Part shown: positions 20,085 to 29,982 of the stretch, in pieces
Layout of the letters: every line of letters starts with the position of its first letter
Numbering within the stretch: the first letter of the stretch is position 1
Source of the DNA: Rhodothermus marinus DSM 4252
Lineage (GTDB): Bacteria; Bacteroidota; Rhodothermia; Rhodothermales; Rhodothermaceae
Reading direction: 5' to 3'
Length of the DNA stretch: 64,000 bases
Assembly: GCF_000024845.1 (NCBI RefSeq)
Contig: NC_013501.1
Coordinates: 2,460,874-2,524,873 of the forward strand
Notes under the pieces: model-generated
What the model saw: the letters and a program-made list of their open reading frames with translations, nothing else
Told to the model about the DNA's origin: nothing
Databases searched by the model: none
Translations under genes and position numbers: made by a program

Positions 20085-21899
20085 ATGCGGTTTCTTTCCT
20101 CGCTGCTGGCCAGCATTCTCGGCACGCTGATCGCCATCGGGCTGGTCTTTCTGTTCCTGTTTCTGTTTCTGATGGGGCTGGCGACGGCCGTCGAGCAACC
20201 ACCGGCCATTCGCTCGGGCTCGGTGCTGGTGATCCGCCTGAGCGGTCCCATTCCGGAAGTCGTCTCGCCCGATCCGCTCAGTCGCCTGCTACTGGAGGAG
20301 CCCCCCTACGGCCTGCACGACCTGACGCACGCCCTGAAAAAGGCGGCGGCCGACCGGCGCATCGAAGCCGTCTGGCTTCGCCTGCAGAATCCGCAGCTCT
20401 CCTGGGCTTCGCTGGAAGAAGTTCGCACCGCGCTGGTCGATTTCCGCGCCAGCGGCAAACTCCTCATCGCCTCGTGCGAGGACTTCGGCATGGACGAGGC
20501 CACCTATTTCCTGGCCAGCGCAGCCGACAGCGTGTTTGCCGGACCGGAGTCGTTCTTCGAGTTCAACGGCTTTTACCTGACGGCCGAATTCTACAAGCGG
20601 CTGCTCGACAAGCTGGAAGTCGAAGCCCAGGTGGTGCGGGCCGGTGCCTTCAAGAGTGCCGGCGAACCGTTCGTGCGCGAACATCTCTCCGAAGAAAACC
20701 GCCTGCAATTGCAGGCGCTGCTCGACGCCTACAACCGGCGCTTCCTGGAGACGGTGGCCGAAGCCCGCGGGCTTTCGGTGGAAGACGTGAACCGGCTGGC
20801 GACCGAGCAACTGCTGCTCTCCGCCGAGGAGGCCGTGCAGGCCGGGTTGCTCGACGGGCTCCGCGACGCCGGCCAGATCGAGCGCATGCTGAAGACGCAC
20901 CTGGGCTATGGACCGGACGAAAAGCTGCGGCGCGTCTCGCTCCGCCAGTACGCGCGCGTGCCCGACCGCGAGGCCGGGCTGCCCACCGGCAACGAGGGCG
21001 AGATCGCCGTGGTCTACGCCGTGGGGACGATCGTGCCCGGCAAAAGCCAGCAGGAGCCGGTCCCGGTCCCCTTCCTGGGCGGCCGGATGCTCGGGAGCGA
21101 AACGCTGATCGCCGCGCTGGAGGAGGCGCGCCAGAGCGAACGGGTGAAGGCCGTGGTGCTGCGCATCAACTCGCCGGGCGGCTCGGCGGCCGCCTCGGAA
21201 GCCATGTGGCAGGCGATCCGGCGCACGGCCGAAGAAAAGCCCGTGATCGTCTCGATGGGCGACGTGGCCGCCTCCGGCGGTTACTGGATCAGCACGGCCG
21301 CCGATACGATCGTGGCCGACCCGCTGACCATAACGGGCTCGATCGGGGTGATCGGCATGCTGCTCAATGCAGGTGGCCTGTTCGAAAACAAGATCGGCAT
21401 CACCTACGACCTGCTGCGCACCAGCCCGTACGCCGACATGTTCTCGGGGCTGGTCCCCCCGGAGCCCTACGAGGTAGAGCGCCTGCAGCAGACCATCATG
21501 GCGACCTATCGTACGTTCCTGCAAAAGGTATCGCAAGCCCGAGGCCTTCCCGTCGACTCGGTCGATGCCATCGGTGGGGGACGTGTCTGGATCGGCGAAA
21601 CGGCCCACCGGATCGGTCTGGTGGACGTGCTGGGCGGCCTGGACCGGGCCATTGCCATTGCCGCCGAAAAAGCCGGCCTGGCGCCGGGCACCTATCGGAT
21701 TCGCGTGCTGCCGCGTCCCCGGATGTTTGCCGAGCGCCTGGCCGAGCAGCTGGAAGCCAGGGCCGTGCAGACCTGGCGCAACCTGACCGCCTCGCCGGCC
21801 ACCCGGATGCTGGAGGCCTACCGGCCCGCGCTGGACCGGCTCCGGCTGCTGCACGGTACGCCGCTGGCCCGCATGTGGCCCGAGGTGTCGGTGCGCTAA
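20085..21899 (+). CDS. sppA: Signal peptide peptidase SppA, 67-kDa type
   Basis: Membrane-anchored serine protease that degrades cleaved signal peptides. The N-terminal anchor (residues 7-35) is very hydrophobic. Two tandem S49 domains follow. The general-base lysine is K190 in RAGAFKSAGEPF of the first domain, and the nucleophile is S397 in GDVAASGGYWIS of the second, the same split arrangement as the E. coli enzyme. The length of 604 aa fits. It is divergent from hrcA, with GGAAG about 6 bases before the ATG. Confidence 0.95.
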   Translation: MRFLSSLLASILGTLIAIGLVFLFLFLFLMGLATAVEQPPAIRSGSVLVIRLSGPIPEVVSPDPLSRLLLEEPPYGLHDLTHALKKAAADRRIEAVWLRLQNPQLSWASLEEVRTALVDFRASGKLLIASCEDFGMDEATYFLASAADSVFAGPESFFEFNGFYLTAEFYKRLLDKLEVEAQVVRAGAFKSAGEPFVREHLSEENRLQLQALLDAYNRRFLETVAEARGLSVEDVNRLATEQLLLSAEEAVQAGLLDGLRDAGQIERMLKTHLGYGPDEKLRRVSLRQYARVPDREAGLPTGNEGEIAVVYAVGTIVPGKSQQEPVPVPFLGGRMLGSETLIAALEEARQSERVKAVVLRINSPGGSAAASEAMWQAIRRTAEEKPVIVSMGDVAASGGYWISTAADTIVADPLTITGSIGVIGMLLNAGGLFENKIGITYDLLRTSPYADMFSGLVPPEPYEVERLQQTIMATYRTFLQKVSQARGLPVDSVDAIGGGRVWIGETAHRIGLVDVLGGLDRAIAIAAEKAGLAPGTYRIRVLPRPRMFAERLAEQLEARAVQTWRNLTASPATRMLEAYRPALDRLRLLHGTPLARMWPEVSVR

Positions 21900-21916
21900 C
21901 CTGCTTCGCAACAAAA

Positions 21917-21955
21917 AGCGGGGCGACCGGCCGTCCGGTCGCCCCGCTTTCTTTT
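21917..21955 (+). terminator. Rho-independent terminator between sppA and gdhA
   Basis: A 14-bp stem (AGCGGGGCGACCGG / CCGGTCGCCCCGCT) with a 4-base loop and TTTCTTTT after it. The genes converge here, so it may act on both strands. Confidence 0.9.
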
Positions 21956-21968
21956 CGCCGATCGCCTC

Positions 21969-23402
21969 TCACGGGAAAATGCCCAGCTCCAGATACGACT
22001 GGGCCACCTTGTTGATCGCGTCGATGAAGGCGGCCGTGCGAAGGTCTACGCCGTGCTCGCGCCGGATGGCCAGGATCTCCTGATAGGCGTTGATCATGGT
22101 CTCCTCCAGACCGGAGTTGACCAGATCTTCCTCGTCGGCTCCGTGCGCCACCTCCTGCACGAGCTCCACCGGCACTTTCTTGCCGGTCAGGTCCTCGATG
22201 ACTTCCAGGATGCGGCTGAAGGTGCGTTCCTCGAAGCGCTTGCTGAGCCGCCCGAACCGTACGTGATACAGATTGCGCAGCCACTCGAAGTAGGAGACCG
22301 TTACGCCGCCGGCATTGAGGTACACGTCCGGAATGATCAGCACGCCCTTCTTGAGCAGAATCTCCTCGGCCTCGATGGTTACCGGACCGTTGGCCGCCTC
22401 GGCGATGATCTTAGCCTGGATGTGCGGGGCATTTTCCACCGTAATCTGATTTTCCAGCGCGGCCGGCACGAGAATGTCGCAGGGCAGCTCCAGCGCATCC
22501 TGAGAACGCTCCAGGTTTTTGGCGCCCGGGAAGTTCAGAATCGAGCCGGTGCGCCGCCGGTGCTCCATGACGGCTTCCAGATCGAGGCCGTCCGGATTGT
22601 AGATCGCCCCTTCGATTTCGGCCAGGCCCACCAGCACGGCCCCGCCTTCCTGCAGGAATTTGGCCGCGTGGTAGCCCACGTTACCCAGTCCCTGCACGAC
22701 CACCGTCTTGCCGCCCAGGCCGGTCTGGAGCCCCAGCGCTTTCATGTCCTCTTCCACGCTGCAGGCCTCCCGCACGCCGAAGAATACGCCGCGACCGGTG
22801 GCCTCCTTGCGACCGCGCACACCGCCCTGTCCGACCGGCTTGCCGGTCACACAGGCCAGCGCTTCGAGCGGATTGGAAGAGAACGAATTGTACGTATCCA
22901 GAATCCAGGCCATCTCGCGGGGGCCGGTCCCGTAGTCCGGCGCGGGCACATCCACGCCGGGACCGATGAAGTTCTTTTTGAGCAATTCGTAGGTATAGCG
23001 GCGGGTGATCCGCTCCAGTTCGGCCTCGCTGTACTTACGCCGGTCGATTTTTACACCACCTTTGGCCCCGCCAAACGGCACGTCCACGATGGCACACTTG
23101 TAGGTCATCAGCGCGGCCAGCGCCATCACCTCGTCTTCAGTGACGTTCGGCGCGTACCGGATGCCTCCTTTCGTGGGTAGCTTGTGGTGGCTGTGCTCGG
23201 CCCGATAGGCCCGGACCACTTCGATCGAGCCGTCGTCTCGCTTGACGGGGAATTCCATCCGGTAGACGCTGTTGCAGGCCTTGATCTGATCGAGCAGTCC
23301 TTTGGGATGCTTTGTATGGGCGGCCGCCCGATCGAACATGCGGTTGACCTGTTCCCAGAAGGAATAGGTCCGTTCTTCTACGGGTGCTTCGGTCAGTTGC
23401 AT
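21969..23402 (-). CDS. gdhA: Glutamate dehydrogenase (Glu/Leu/Phe/Val family)
   Basis: Interconverts glutamate and 2-oxoglutarate plus ammonia. The 477-aa sequence has the substrate and catalytic lysines in KGGIRYAP and [11 protein letters not shown], the [19 protein letters not shown] segment (read in parts), and the Rossmann nucleotide loop [14 protein letters not shown]. The acid E at the end of strand 2 region ([16 protein letters not shown]) hints at NAD use, but cofactor choice is not certain. It joins glnN in nitrogen assimilation in this window. Confidence 0.94.
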   Translation of the reverse strand: MQLTEAPVEERTYSFWEQVNRMFDRAAAHTKHPKGLLDQIKACNSVYRMEFPVKRDDGSIEVVRAYRAEHSHHKLPTKGGIRYAPNVTEDEVMALAALMTYKCAIVDVPFGGAKGGVKIDRRKYSEAELERITRRYTYELLKKNFIGPGVDVPAPDYGTGPREMAWILDTYNSFSSNPLEALACVTGKPVGQGGVRGRKEATGRGVFFGVREACSVEEDMKALGLQTGLGGKTVVVQGLGNVGYHAAKFLQEGGAVLVGLAEIEGAIYNPDGLDLEAVMEHRRRTGSILNFPGAKNLERSQDALELPCDILVPAALENQITVENAPHIQAKIIAEAANGPVTIEAEEILLKKGVLIIPDVYLNAGGVTVSYFEWLRNLYHVRFGRLSKRFEERTFSRILEVIEDLTGKKVPVELVQEVAHGADEEDLVNSGLEETMINAYQEILAIRREHGVDLRTAAFIDAINKVAQSYLELGIFP

Positions 23403-23519
23403 GGCTGTCTCTGGCTCGTTTGGTAGGTGCAGTGAAAATATAGGAGGAAGTTGTTGGATTCGAAAGCGCTTCCGAAGAAAATCTTGCCGAAAAATTTCTC
23501 CGGGTCGAACGCGGTGCGT

Positions 23520-26441
23520 TCAGGCCAGCGCCTCGAGCAGGATTTCCGCCGGGTGCAGCGCCCGCCGCCCCGTCGTATCCTGAATCTGCGCGCGGCACGA
23601 AGTGCCGGGGGCTGCAATGAGCGTGCCGTCGTCGGCCGCCCGCACGGCTGGCGCCAGCCGCCGCTCGGCCATCTTCAGCGAAATGTCCACGTGTTCCTTT
23701 TCGTACCCGAAAGCGCCGGCCATGCCGCAGCAGCTCGTATCGAGCACTTCGACCGTGTAACCAGGCAGCGCCAGCACCCGGGCGGCCGCCTGGGTCCCGA
23801 CCAGCGCCTTCTGGTGGCAATGGCCGTGCAGCAGCACCCGCCGCGGCGTGTCGGTCCAGCGCACCCCGTCGAGCCGGCCTTCGTCGGCCAGCCGGGCCAC
23901 GTATTCCTCGAAGGTGAACACACTGCGCGCCAGCGCGCGGGCCCGCGGATCGCCCGGCAGCAGGGCGAGCAGTTCGTCGCGAAACGTCAGAATGCAACTC
24001 GGCTCGAGCCCGACGATCGGCCAGCCCTGCTCTACGTAAGGATGCAGGCGTTCGACGGCGTCGAGTACCTGCCGCTGCGCCTCGCTGAGCAATCCCTTGG
24101 AGATGAGCGGCCGGCCGCAACAGGCTTTTTCGTCGGGCACCACCACCTGAAGGCCCAGCCTCCAGAAAAACTCGGTGGCCGCCCGCGCGACCTCGGGATG
24201 ATGGTAGTTGTTGAACGTGTCGGCAAAGAGCACGACGGTCGGTCCGTCGCTCGTGCGCTGCTGCCTGCGGAACCAGTGTGTGAACGGCTCGACGGCAAAG
24301 GTGGGCAACTGTCGCCGGGCGCTGATGCCCAGCGTCCAGTCCATCACCCGACGCACAAGCGGGTTGCGCAGGCCGAAGTTGGCCAGCCGGGCCTTCCAGC
24401 CGCCCCCGATCCACCGGGCCAGCCGGGGCTGGTGGGCAAACAGCCGCACGCGCAGCGGCACCCCGTTCGCCTCCCAGTACTTGGCCAGCCACTCCGCCTT
24501 GATGCGGGCCATGTCCACGTTCGACGGACACTCGGTCTTGCAGCCCTTGCACTGCACGCACAGGTCCATCACTTCGTAGAGCGCCTCGCCCGTCAGTTCT
24601 TCGACGGGAAGCGCCCCGGACATCACCGAACGCAGCGCATTGGCCCGTCCGCGCGTCGTGTGCCGCTCGTCGCGCGTGACCATGTAGCTCGGGCACATGA
24701 CGCCGCTTTCCAGCTTACGGCAGGCGCCGTTGCCGTTGCACTGCTCGACGGCCCGCGCAAAGCCCCCTTCTTCCGACCAGTCCAGTTCCTCAATCAGTTC
24801 GATGGTGTGATAGGTGGGCCCCATGCGCAGGTTTTCCGTCAGCGGGGGCGTATCGATGATCTTGCCCGGATTGAGCAGGCCGTCCGGGTCGAAGATCTGC
24901 TTGAGCCGTCGATACACGTCGCAGAGTTCCGGTCCCAGAAACGCCTCGTTGAGCGCGCCCCGCACGATGCCGTCGCCGTGCTCGGACGCAAGCACACCGC
25001 CGTACTTTTTGACCAGCTCCATGGAGCCGACGGCGATGTCGCGCATTTTTTCCACCTCGCGGGCGTCCTTCGTGTTGATGAAGGGGCGGATGTGCAGGCA
25101 GCCCGCCGAAGCGTGCGCGTAGAAGACGGCGCGGGTGTTCGTCTCCTGAAGCAGCCGTTCCAGGTCGGCCACATAGTCGGCCAGGTGCTCGACGGGCACG
25201 GCGGCGTCTTCGATGATCGGGATCGGCTTGTGGTCGCCTTTGACCCCCATCACCAGCCCCACCCCTTCGCTGCGGACGTTCCAGACGTTCCGGATGTGCT
25301 CGGGCTGAAGGGCCCGCACCACGGCATAGCCCTGACCGGCCCGCCGAAGCGTCGCTTCCAGCACGTCCAGCCGATGCACCAGCTCCTCCTCGCTTTCGCC
25401 GAAGTATTCGGTGATGAGCACGGCGCCCGGATCTCCCTGAATGAACGTGGCCAGCAGCGGCGCGTAGCCCGGCGCGTGGCGCGTGGCTTCGATGGCCACG
25501 CCGTCAAATAGCTCGACGGCCGACGGCTCGGTCTCCAGGATGGTCGTTACGGCACGCAGCGCCTCGTCGCGCGTGTGGAAGTGGACCACGCCCAGCGCCG
25601 TCCGCTTCGGACGCGGCACCAGCTTCACGGTCAGTTCGGTCACGACGGCCAGCGTGCCTTCGCTTCCGCAGAGCAGTTGCGCCAGGTTACGCTCGGCCGG
25701 ATCCAGCAGATATTCGAGCCGGTAGCCGCTGTTGCGGCGCCAGTGGCGCGGCGTGTCGCGGGCGATGACGTCGCCTTTTTCGCGCAGCAGGGCGTCCAGC
25801 TCGCGATAGAGCCGGCCTTCGGGTCCATCGCGGCGCGTGCGCTCGGCCCAGGCGTCGGCCGAAAGTGGCTCGAAGTGCACGGGCGTCCCGTCGGCCAGCA
25901 GTGCCTCGACCGCGTGCACGTGCCGGATCATGTTGCCGTACAGAATGGAGTGGGCACCGGTCGAATTGTTGGCGAGCATGCCGCCCAGGGTGGCACGCCC
26001 TCCGCTGGCAGGATCAGGCCCCACCATCAGGCCGTAGGGCTGCAGCGCCTTGTTGAGCTGCTCCAGCGGGCACCCCGGCTCCACCCGAACCCACCGTTCT
26101 TCCGCATTGATTTCCAGAATGCGGTGCAGGCGTGGCGTGAAGTCGATCACCAGCGCTTCGTTGACGGCCTGGCCGGCCAGCGACGAACCGCCGCCGCGCG
26201 GCAGCACCGGAATGCCGAATTCCTGCGCCAGCTCCAGCGCGGCCTGCACGTCGTCGGCATGCGCGGGCAGCAGCACACCGACCGGTTCCATCCGATAGAT
26301 GCTGGCGTCGGTCGCGTAAAGCGCCCGCGTCATCGGGTCCATGCAGAGCGATCCGCGAAGACGTGGACGCAGCCGGGCGGCAAATTCTTCCAGGCGTTCG
26401 GTCGAAAGGATGGGGCGGGTGGGGCGAACCAGCGTTTCCAT
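23520..26441 (-). CDS. FAD-linked oxidase / 4Fe-4S / CCG-domain oxidoreductase (D-lactate/glycolate dehydrogenase-like)
   Basis: A 973-aa fusion. The PCMH-type FAD domain (about 45-220: GVLLPAHADDVQAALE, LPRGGGSSLAGQAVN, PGCPLEQLNKAL) is followed by the FAD-oxidase C-terminal domain. A ferredoxin-like block near residue 600 (LCVQCKGCKTECPSNVD) and two cysteine-rich heterodisulfide-reductase-type motifs (KACCGRPLISKG, TSCCGMAGAFGYE) complete the chain. Fused GlcD/GlpC-like enzymes oxidise 2-hydroxy acids and pass electrons to quinone; the substrate is unknown. A ribosome site AGGAA precedes the ATG. It lies 34 bp downstream of the metallo-hydrolase gene. Confidence 0.92.
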   Translation of the reverse strand: METLVRPTRPILSTERLEEFAARLRPRLRGSLCMDPMTRALYATDASIYRMEPVGVLLPAHADDVQAALELAQEFGIPVLPRGGGSSLAGQAVNEALVIDFTPRLHRILEINAEERWVRVEPGCPLEQLNKALQPYGLMVGPDPASGGRATLGGMLANNSTGAHSILYGNMIRHVHAVEALLADGTPVHFEPLSADAWAERTRRDGPEGRLYRELDALLREKGDVIARDTPRHWRRNSGYRLEYLLDPAERNLAQLLCGSEGTLAVVTELTVKLVPRPKRTALGVVHFHTRDEALRAVTTILETEPSAVELFDGVAIEATRHAPGYAPLLATFIQGDPGAVLITEYFGESEEELVHRLDVLEATLRRAGQGYAVVRALQPEHIRNVWNVRSEGVGLVMGVKGDHKPIPIIEDAAVPVEHLADYVADLERLLQETNTRAVFYAHASAGCLHIRPFINTKDAREVEKMRDIAVGSMELVKKYGGVLASEHGDGIVRGALNEAFLGPELCDVYRRLKQIFDPDGLLNPGKIIDTPPLTENLRMGPTYHTIELIEELDWSEEGGFARAVEQCNGNGACRKLESGVMCPSYMVTRDERHTTRGRANALRSVMSGALPVEELTGEALYEVMDLCVQCKGCKTECPSNVDMARIKAEWLAKYWEANGVPLRVRLFAHQPRLARWIGGGWKARLANFGLRNPLVRRVMDWTLGISARRQLPTFAVEPFTHWFRRQQRTSDGPTVVLFADTFNNYHHPEVARAATEFFWRLGLQVVVPDEKACCGRPLISKGLLSEAQRQVLDAVERLHPYVEQGWPIVGLEPSCILTFRDELLALLPGDPRARALARSVFTFEEYVARLADEGRLDGVRWTDTPRRVLLHGHCHQKALVGTQAAARVLALPGYTVEVLDTSCCGMAGAFGYEKEHVDISLKMAERRLAPAVRAADDGTLIAAPGTSCRAQIQDTTGRRALHPAEILLEALA

Positions 26442-26475
26442 GACAGAATTTCCTGCGTAAAACGAACCGGCTACT

Positions 26476-27903
26476 TCACAACTCCAGCGGCTCGCCGGAG
26501 CGCGGCATCCATACGTTTACTTCGGGATAGAAAAACTGGATGTTGTCGGCCATCCATTCACGCGCATCTTCGTCGCCGTGCACCAGGATCACATGGCGGG
26601 GCTGGAGACGCTCGACCAGCCGCAGCAGGTCGCGGCGATGGCTGTGGCCGCTGAAGCGGAAACGTGCCACCTCGCAGCGGAGCGATTGCGGCCCGCGTTG
26701 CTCGTCGAGCACGATCTCTTCGGCGCCGGCTTCGGCGGCGGCCAGCAGTCGCCCGGCCGGCGAGTCTTCCCGGGCGAATCCTACCAGAAAGATCGCGTGC
26801 CGCTCGTCTTCCACCAGCAGTTGCGCCATTCGGTTCGAGAGCGACCGCTCGAACATCATCCCGCTGCTGAGCACGTAGATGGCCGGCTCGGCCAGCGCCT
26901 GCCGCACGGCCTCCAGGCGCCGGGGCAGCCGCCGCTGCTCGACGCGGAACACCTCGAACGACGGATCGAGCCGGGGTGTGACGAAGCGCGTCCGATCATA
27001 CAGGTCGGCAATGGCCCGCATGGTCCCGGCCGTATAGACGGGCACGTCGGCGGGCAGTACCTTTTCCCGCTTGAGTCGGTCGATCACGGCCAGCACTTCC
27101 TGGGCCCGCCCGAGCGCAAAGGCCGGCACCAGTACGCTGCCGCCCCGATCCAGCACACGCCGCACCGCTTCGCCGAAGCGCTCCTCCTCCAGGCGGCGCG
27201 TGGTGCGTTCGGCCTCGGGATCGGCTCCGGCCGTCGATTCCAGAATGAGCACATCGACCGGCTCCTCCGGGTAGTCGCCTCCCGGGATGATGGCCTGCGG
27301 CCGGAGGTTGGTGTCGCTCGTGTAGAACACACGCTGGCGACGGCCGTCTTCTTCGTGCGTCAGCAACACGCCGGCCGATCCCAGCACATGGCCGGCATGG
27401 TAGAAGCGGGCGCGCACGGGCGAGCGCCCTCGTAGGCCCGTCACACTGAAGTCCTGTCCCGGCTCGTGCGTCAGGTAGAGGTAGCTGTAGCCCTCCAGTT
27501 GCTTTTCGTCGAAAAGCGGACCGTAGCTCGAGCGGCCTTCCTGCAGGCGGCGACGTTGCAGGCGAGCCGAGGCGGGCAGCAGCAGATCGGCAAGCTGGCG
27601 CGTGACGCGCGTCATGTGAACCAGCACGTGCGGAAACTCGCGGAGCAGGACCGGCAACGCCCCGATGTGGTCGTGATGCGCGTGCGTGACGATGGCGTGA
27701 TCGATGTACCAGTCCGGGTTGCGGTGGATCAGCTCGAAGCGCGGCAGGCTCTCGGGTCCTTCCTCGTTCGGATCGACCCCCACGTCGAGCACGAGTCCCG
27801 TCCCGTCCAGCTTCACAAAATAGCAGTTGGCCCCGATCGCCTCGGTATCACCCAGCGCGACGAAGATCATCTGAGGTTGTGCCTTGCCATTAAGCGCATG
27901 CAA
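26476..27903 (-). CDS. MBL-fold/beta-CASP-type metallo-hydrolase
   Basis: A 475-aa metallo-beta-lactamase-fold protein with the metal site THAHHDHIGALP, AGHVLGSAGVLL and a late FSGHSHRRDLLRLV and HGDEDAREWM pattern, plus an inserted beta-CASP-like region (VLVPAFALGRAQEVLAVID). This layout is that of RNA-processing exonucleases of the YSH1/CPSF type. The N-terminus MIFVALGDTEAIGANCYFV is at an ATG at 27870. I extended to the TTG at 27903 because AGGAG lies 8 bases before it; either start is possible. Probable operon with the FAD oxidase downstream. Confidence 0.88.
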   Translation of the reverse strand: MHALNGKAQPQMIFVALGDTEAIGANCYFVKLDGTGLVLDVGVDPNEEGPESLPRFELIHRNPDWYIDHAIVTHAHHDHIGALPVLLREFPHVLVHMTRVTRQLADLLLPASARLQRRRLQEGRSSYGPLFDEKQLEGYSYLYLTHEPGQDFSVTGLRGRSPVRARFYHAGHVLGSAGVLLTHEEDGRRQRVFYTSDTNLRPQAIIPGGDYPEEPVDVLILESTAGADPEAERTTRRLEEERFGEAVRRVLDRGGSVLVPAFALGRAQEVLAVIDRLKREKVLPADVPVYTAGTMRAIADLYDRTRFVTPRLDPSFEVFRVEQRRLPRRLEAVRQALAEPAIYVLSSGMMFERSLSNRMAQLLVEDERHAIFLVGFAREDSPAGRLLAAAEAGAEEIVLDEQRGPQSLRCEVARFRFSGHSHRRDLLRLVERLQPRHVILVHGDEDAREWMADNIQFFYPEVNVWMPRSGEPLEL

Positions 27904-27986
27904 TGAAGCAACTCCTGTTCAAATCGTTTCAGGCTGCACGACCAAACCGGCGCTCGAAATTTTTTGTTTCCCTGTTCGAACGCGCT

Positions 27987-29363
27987 TCACGTTGGCCGCT
28001 GACCGTACCGTTCCAGAAAATGCACGATGCTTTCGATGCCCTGTCGGAAGCGGTCCAGCCCGAAGTGTTCGTCGGGCGAATGGATCGCGTCCGAATTCAA
28101 CCCGAAGCCCATGAGCACGCTGTCGAGCCCCAGCAGCCGCTTGAAGTCGGCCACGACGGGGATGGAGCCGCCCTCGCGGGTGAAGTAGGGCCGGCGTCCG
28201 AACACGCGGGCCATGGCCTCGGCGGCCGCCTGCATGGCCGGATGGCGCGTATCGACCAGCACGGGATGGCCGCCGTGCAGCGACGTAAAGCGTAGCTTGC
28301 AGGTGGGCGGCGTCTTCTGTTCGAAGTAGCGGCGGGTTTTCTCGACGATGTCGTCCGGGTCCTGATCGGGTACCAGCCGCATGGAGATCTTGGCTCCGGC
28401 TTTCGCAGGCAGCACGGTTTTGGCACCCTTGCCCTGGTAGCCGCCCCAGATGCCGTTCACGTCCAGCGTCGGCCGCGCCGTGATCGCCTCCAGGATCGTG
28501 TACCCCTTCTCGGTACGGACGGCCGACACGCCGATTTCCTCCATCCAGGCCTTTTCGTCGAAGGGCAACTCCCGAAACGTACGCCGTTCCTCCTCGGTCA
28601 GGGGCCGCACGTCGTCGTAAAAGCCCGGGATCGTGATCCGGTGGTCTTCGTCGTGGAGCCCGGCGATCAGCCGCGCCAGCACGTTGATCGGATTTTCGAC
28701 GGCCCCGCCATAGACGCCCGAGTGCAGGTCGCGGGCTGGACCGGTCAGTTCCACCTCCACGTAGGCCAGCCCGCGCAGCCCGTAGGTGATCGAGGGCACC
28801 CCCGGCGCGAACATGGCCGTGTCGGAAATGACCACGACGTCGGCCGCCAGCAGCTCGCGATGCGCTTCGATGAAAGGCGCCAGGTGCACCGAACCTGACT
28901 CCTCCTCCCCTTCCAGCAGGAATTTCAGGTTCACGGGGAGCGTGCCGGCCGTCTTCAGGTAGGCCTCGGCCGCCTTCACATGCATGAAAAGCTGGCCCTT
29001 GTCGTCGCAGGCGCCCCGCGCGTAGAGGTTGCCGTCCCGGATCTCCGGCTCGAAGGGGGGCGAGGTCCACAGTTCCAGCGGATCGGGCGGCTGCACGTCG
29101 TAGTGACCGTAGACGAGCACGGTCGGCCGCGTCGCGTCCACCGTGTACTCGGCATAGACGATGGGATGGCCCTCGGTCTCAAAGACTTCTACTTTCAGGA
29201 AGCCCAGCTTCCGGAAATGCTCGGCCAGCCAGTCGGCCGCCCGTCGCACCTCGGGCGCGTAGTCCGGATCGGTACTGATCGACGGAATGCGCAGCAGGTC
29301 TTTCAATTCTTCGACAAAGCGCGAAAAATGCGTATCGACGTAGGATAATGCCTGTTCGGTCAT
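27987..29363 (-). CDS. M20-family dipeptidase
   Basis: A dizinc exopeptidase of about 458 aa. The metal and catalytic motifs are VYGHYDVQPPDP (His and catalytic Asp), YARGACDDKGQ (bridging Asp), FLLEGEEESGS (catalytic Glu and metal Glu) and a C-terminal REGGSIPV plus late histidine in SDAIHSPDEHFG. A dimerisation domain is inserted between them (about 200-360). The ATG at 29363 (MTEQALSYVDTHF) was chosen; the frame runs 30 codons further without conserved residues. Confidence 0.93.
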   Translation of the reverse strand: MTEQALSYVDTHFSRFVEELKDLLRIPSISTDPDYAPEVRRAADWLAEHFRKLGFLKVEVFETEGHPIVYAEYTVDATRPTVLVYGHYDVQPPDPLELWTSPPFEPEIRDGNLYARGACDDKGQLFMHVKAAEAYLKTAGTLPVNLKFLLEGEEESGSVHLAPFIEAHRELLAADVVVISDTAMFAPGVPSITYGLRGLAYVEVELTGPARDLHSGVYGGAVENPINVLARLIAGLHDEDHRITIPGFYDDVRPLTEEERRTFRELPFDEKAWMEEIGVSAVRTEKGYTILEAITARPTLDVNGIWGGYQGKGAKTVLPAKAGAKISMRLVPDQDPDDIVEKTRRYFEQKTPPTCKLRFTSLHGGHPVLVDTRHPAMQAAAEAMARVFGRRPYFTREGGSIPVVADFKRLLGLDSVLMGFGLNSDAIHSPDEHFGLDRFRQGIESIVHFLERYGQRPT

Positions 29364-29523
29364 GGTCTCGATGGTCAGGTTCGATGATCGCTGATGTGAT
29401 ACGAGACAACTCCTTCGGAAGTGCCGTTGACCGAAGTTGCACGGGCTTTTCACCGGGAGTTAGCGATCGGGCCTTGCTTCCAAAAGAGATTTTTCGTTCC
29501 TTTTTGTGTCAATTGTTCAGGCC

Positions 29524-29910
29524 ATGATGGTGTGGCCGTTTATTACATATCGCCTGCCGGCGCTCCTGTTGAGCGTGGCGCTCCTGATGCCGGTCTTTCC
29601 CTGGGCGGCATTACGGGCGCCGCACGCCCACGAGCACGGCGGTTCGATCTGCCACCACACGAGTTGCCCGCACAAGATCCGGCACTGCACCTGCCACGGA
29701 CACGACGCCCTGCCCCTCTGGCAACGCTGCCACGATGACAGCGCGACGCCGAGCGGCCCATCGGCTATGCCGTACGGTCCGTTGCCCTCGGCGCCGGTGA
29801 TGATCCCACCGGCCTTTGCGACGCCGACGGCGCTGTCGGATACCGCGCCGCCTCCACTTCGACCCGTCGCCGACATTTTCCATCCTCCGCGGCGGAAGCC
29901 CCTTGCCTGA
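29524..29910 (+). CDS. His/Cys-rich exported protein, putative metal-binding
   Basis: About 128 aa from the ATG at 29524; a GTG at 29506 would add six residues. A hydrophobic N-terminus (YRLPALLLSVALLMPVF) looks like a signal peptide. Next comes a dense His/Cys cluster (HAHEHGG, CHHTSCPH, HCTCHGHD), then a Pro-rich tail ending in basic residues. I do not recognise a named family. It sits 72 bp before a TonB receptor gene on the same strand. Metal binding and a link to metal or metallophore uptake are inferences. Confidence 0.65.
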   Translation: MMVWPFITYRLPALLLSVALLMPVFPWAALRAPHAHEHGGSICHHTSCPHKIRHCTCHGHDALPLWQRCHDDSATPSGPSAMPYGPLPSAPVMIPPAFATPTALSDTAPPPLRPVADIFHPPRRKPLA

Positions 29911-29982
29911 GGCCGCTACCGAAGCAGGCCTCGGGACGCCCTCTTTCAGGCTTCCGTTTCACCAACCGCTGGAGGATGAACC

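Noticed and set aside
29364-29523. Riboswitch before the His/Cys-rich and TonB genes
   Set aside because: No recognisable cobalamin, TPP or other conserved aptamer pattern was seen in the leader.
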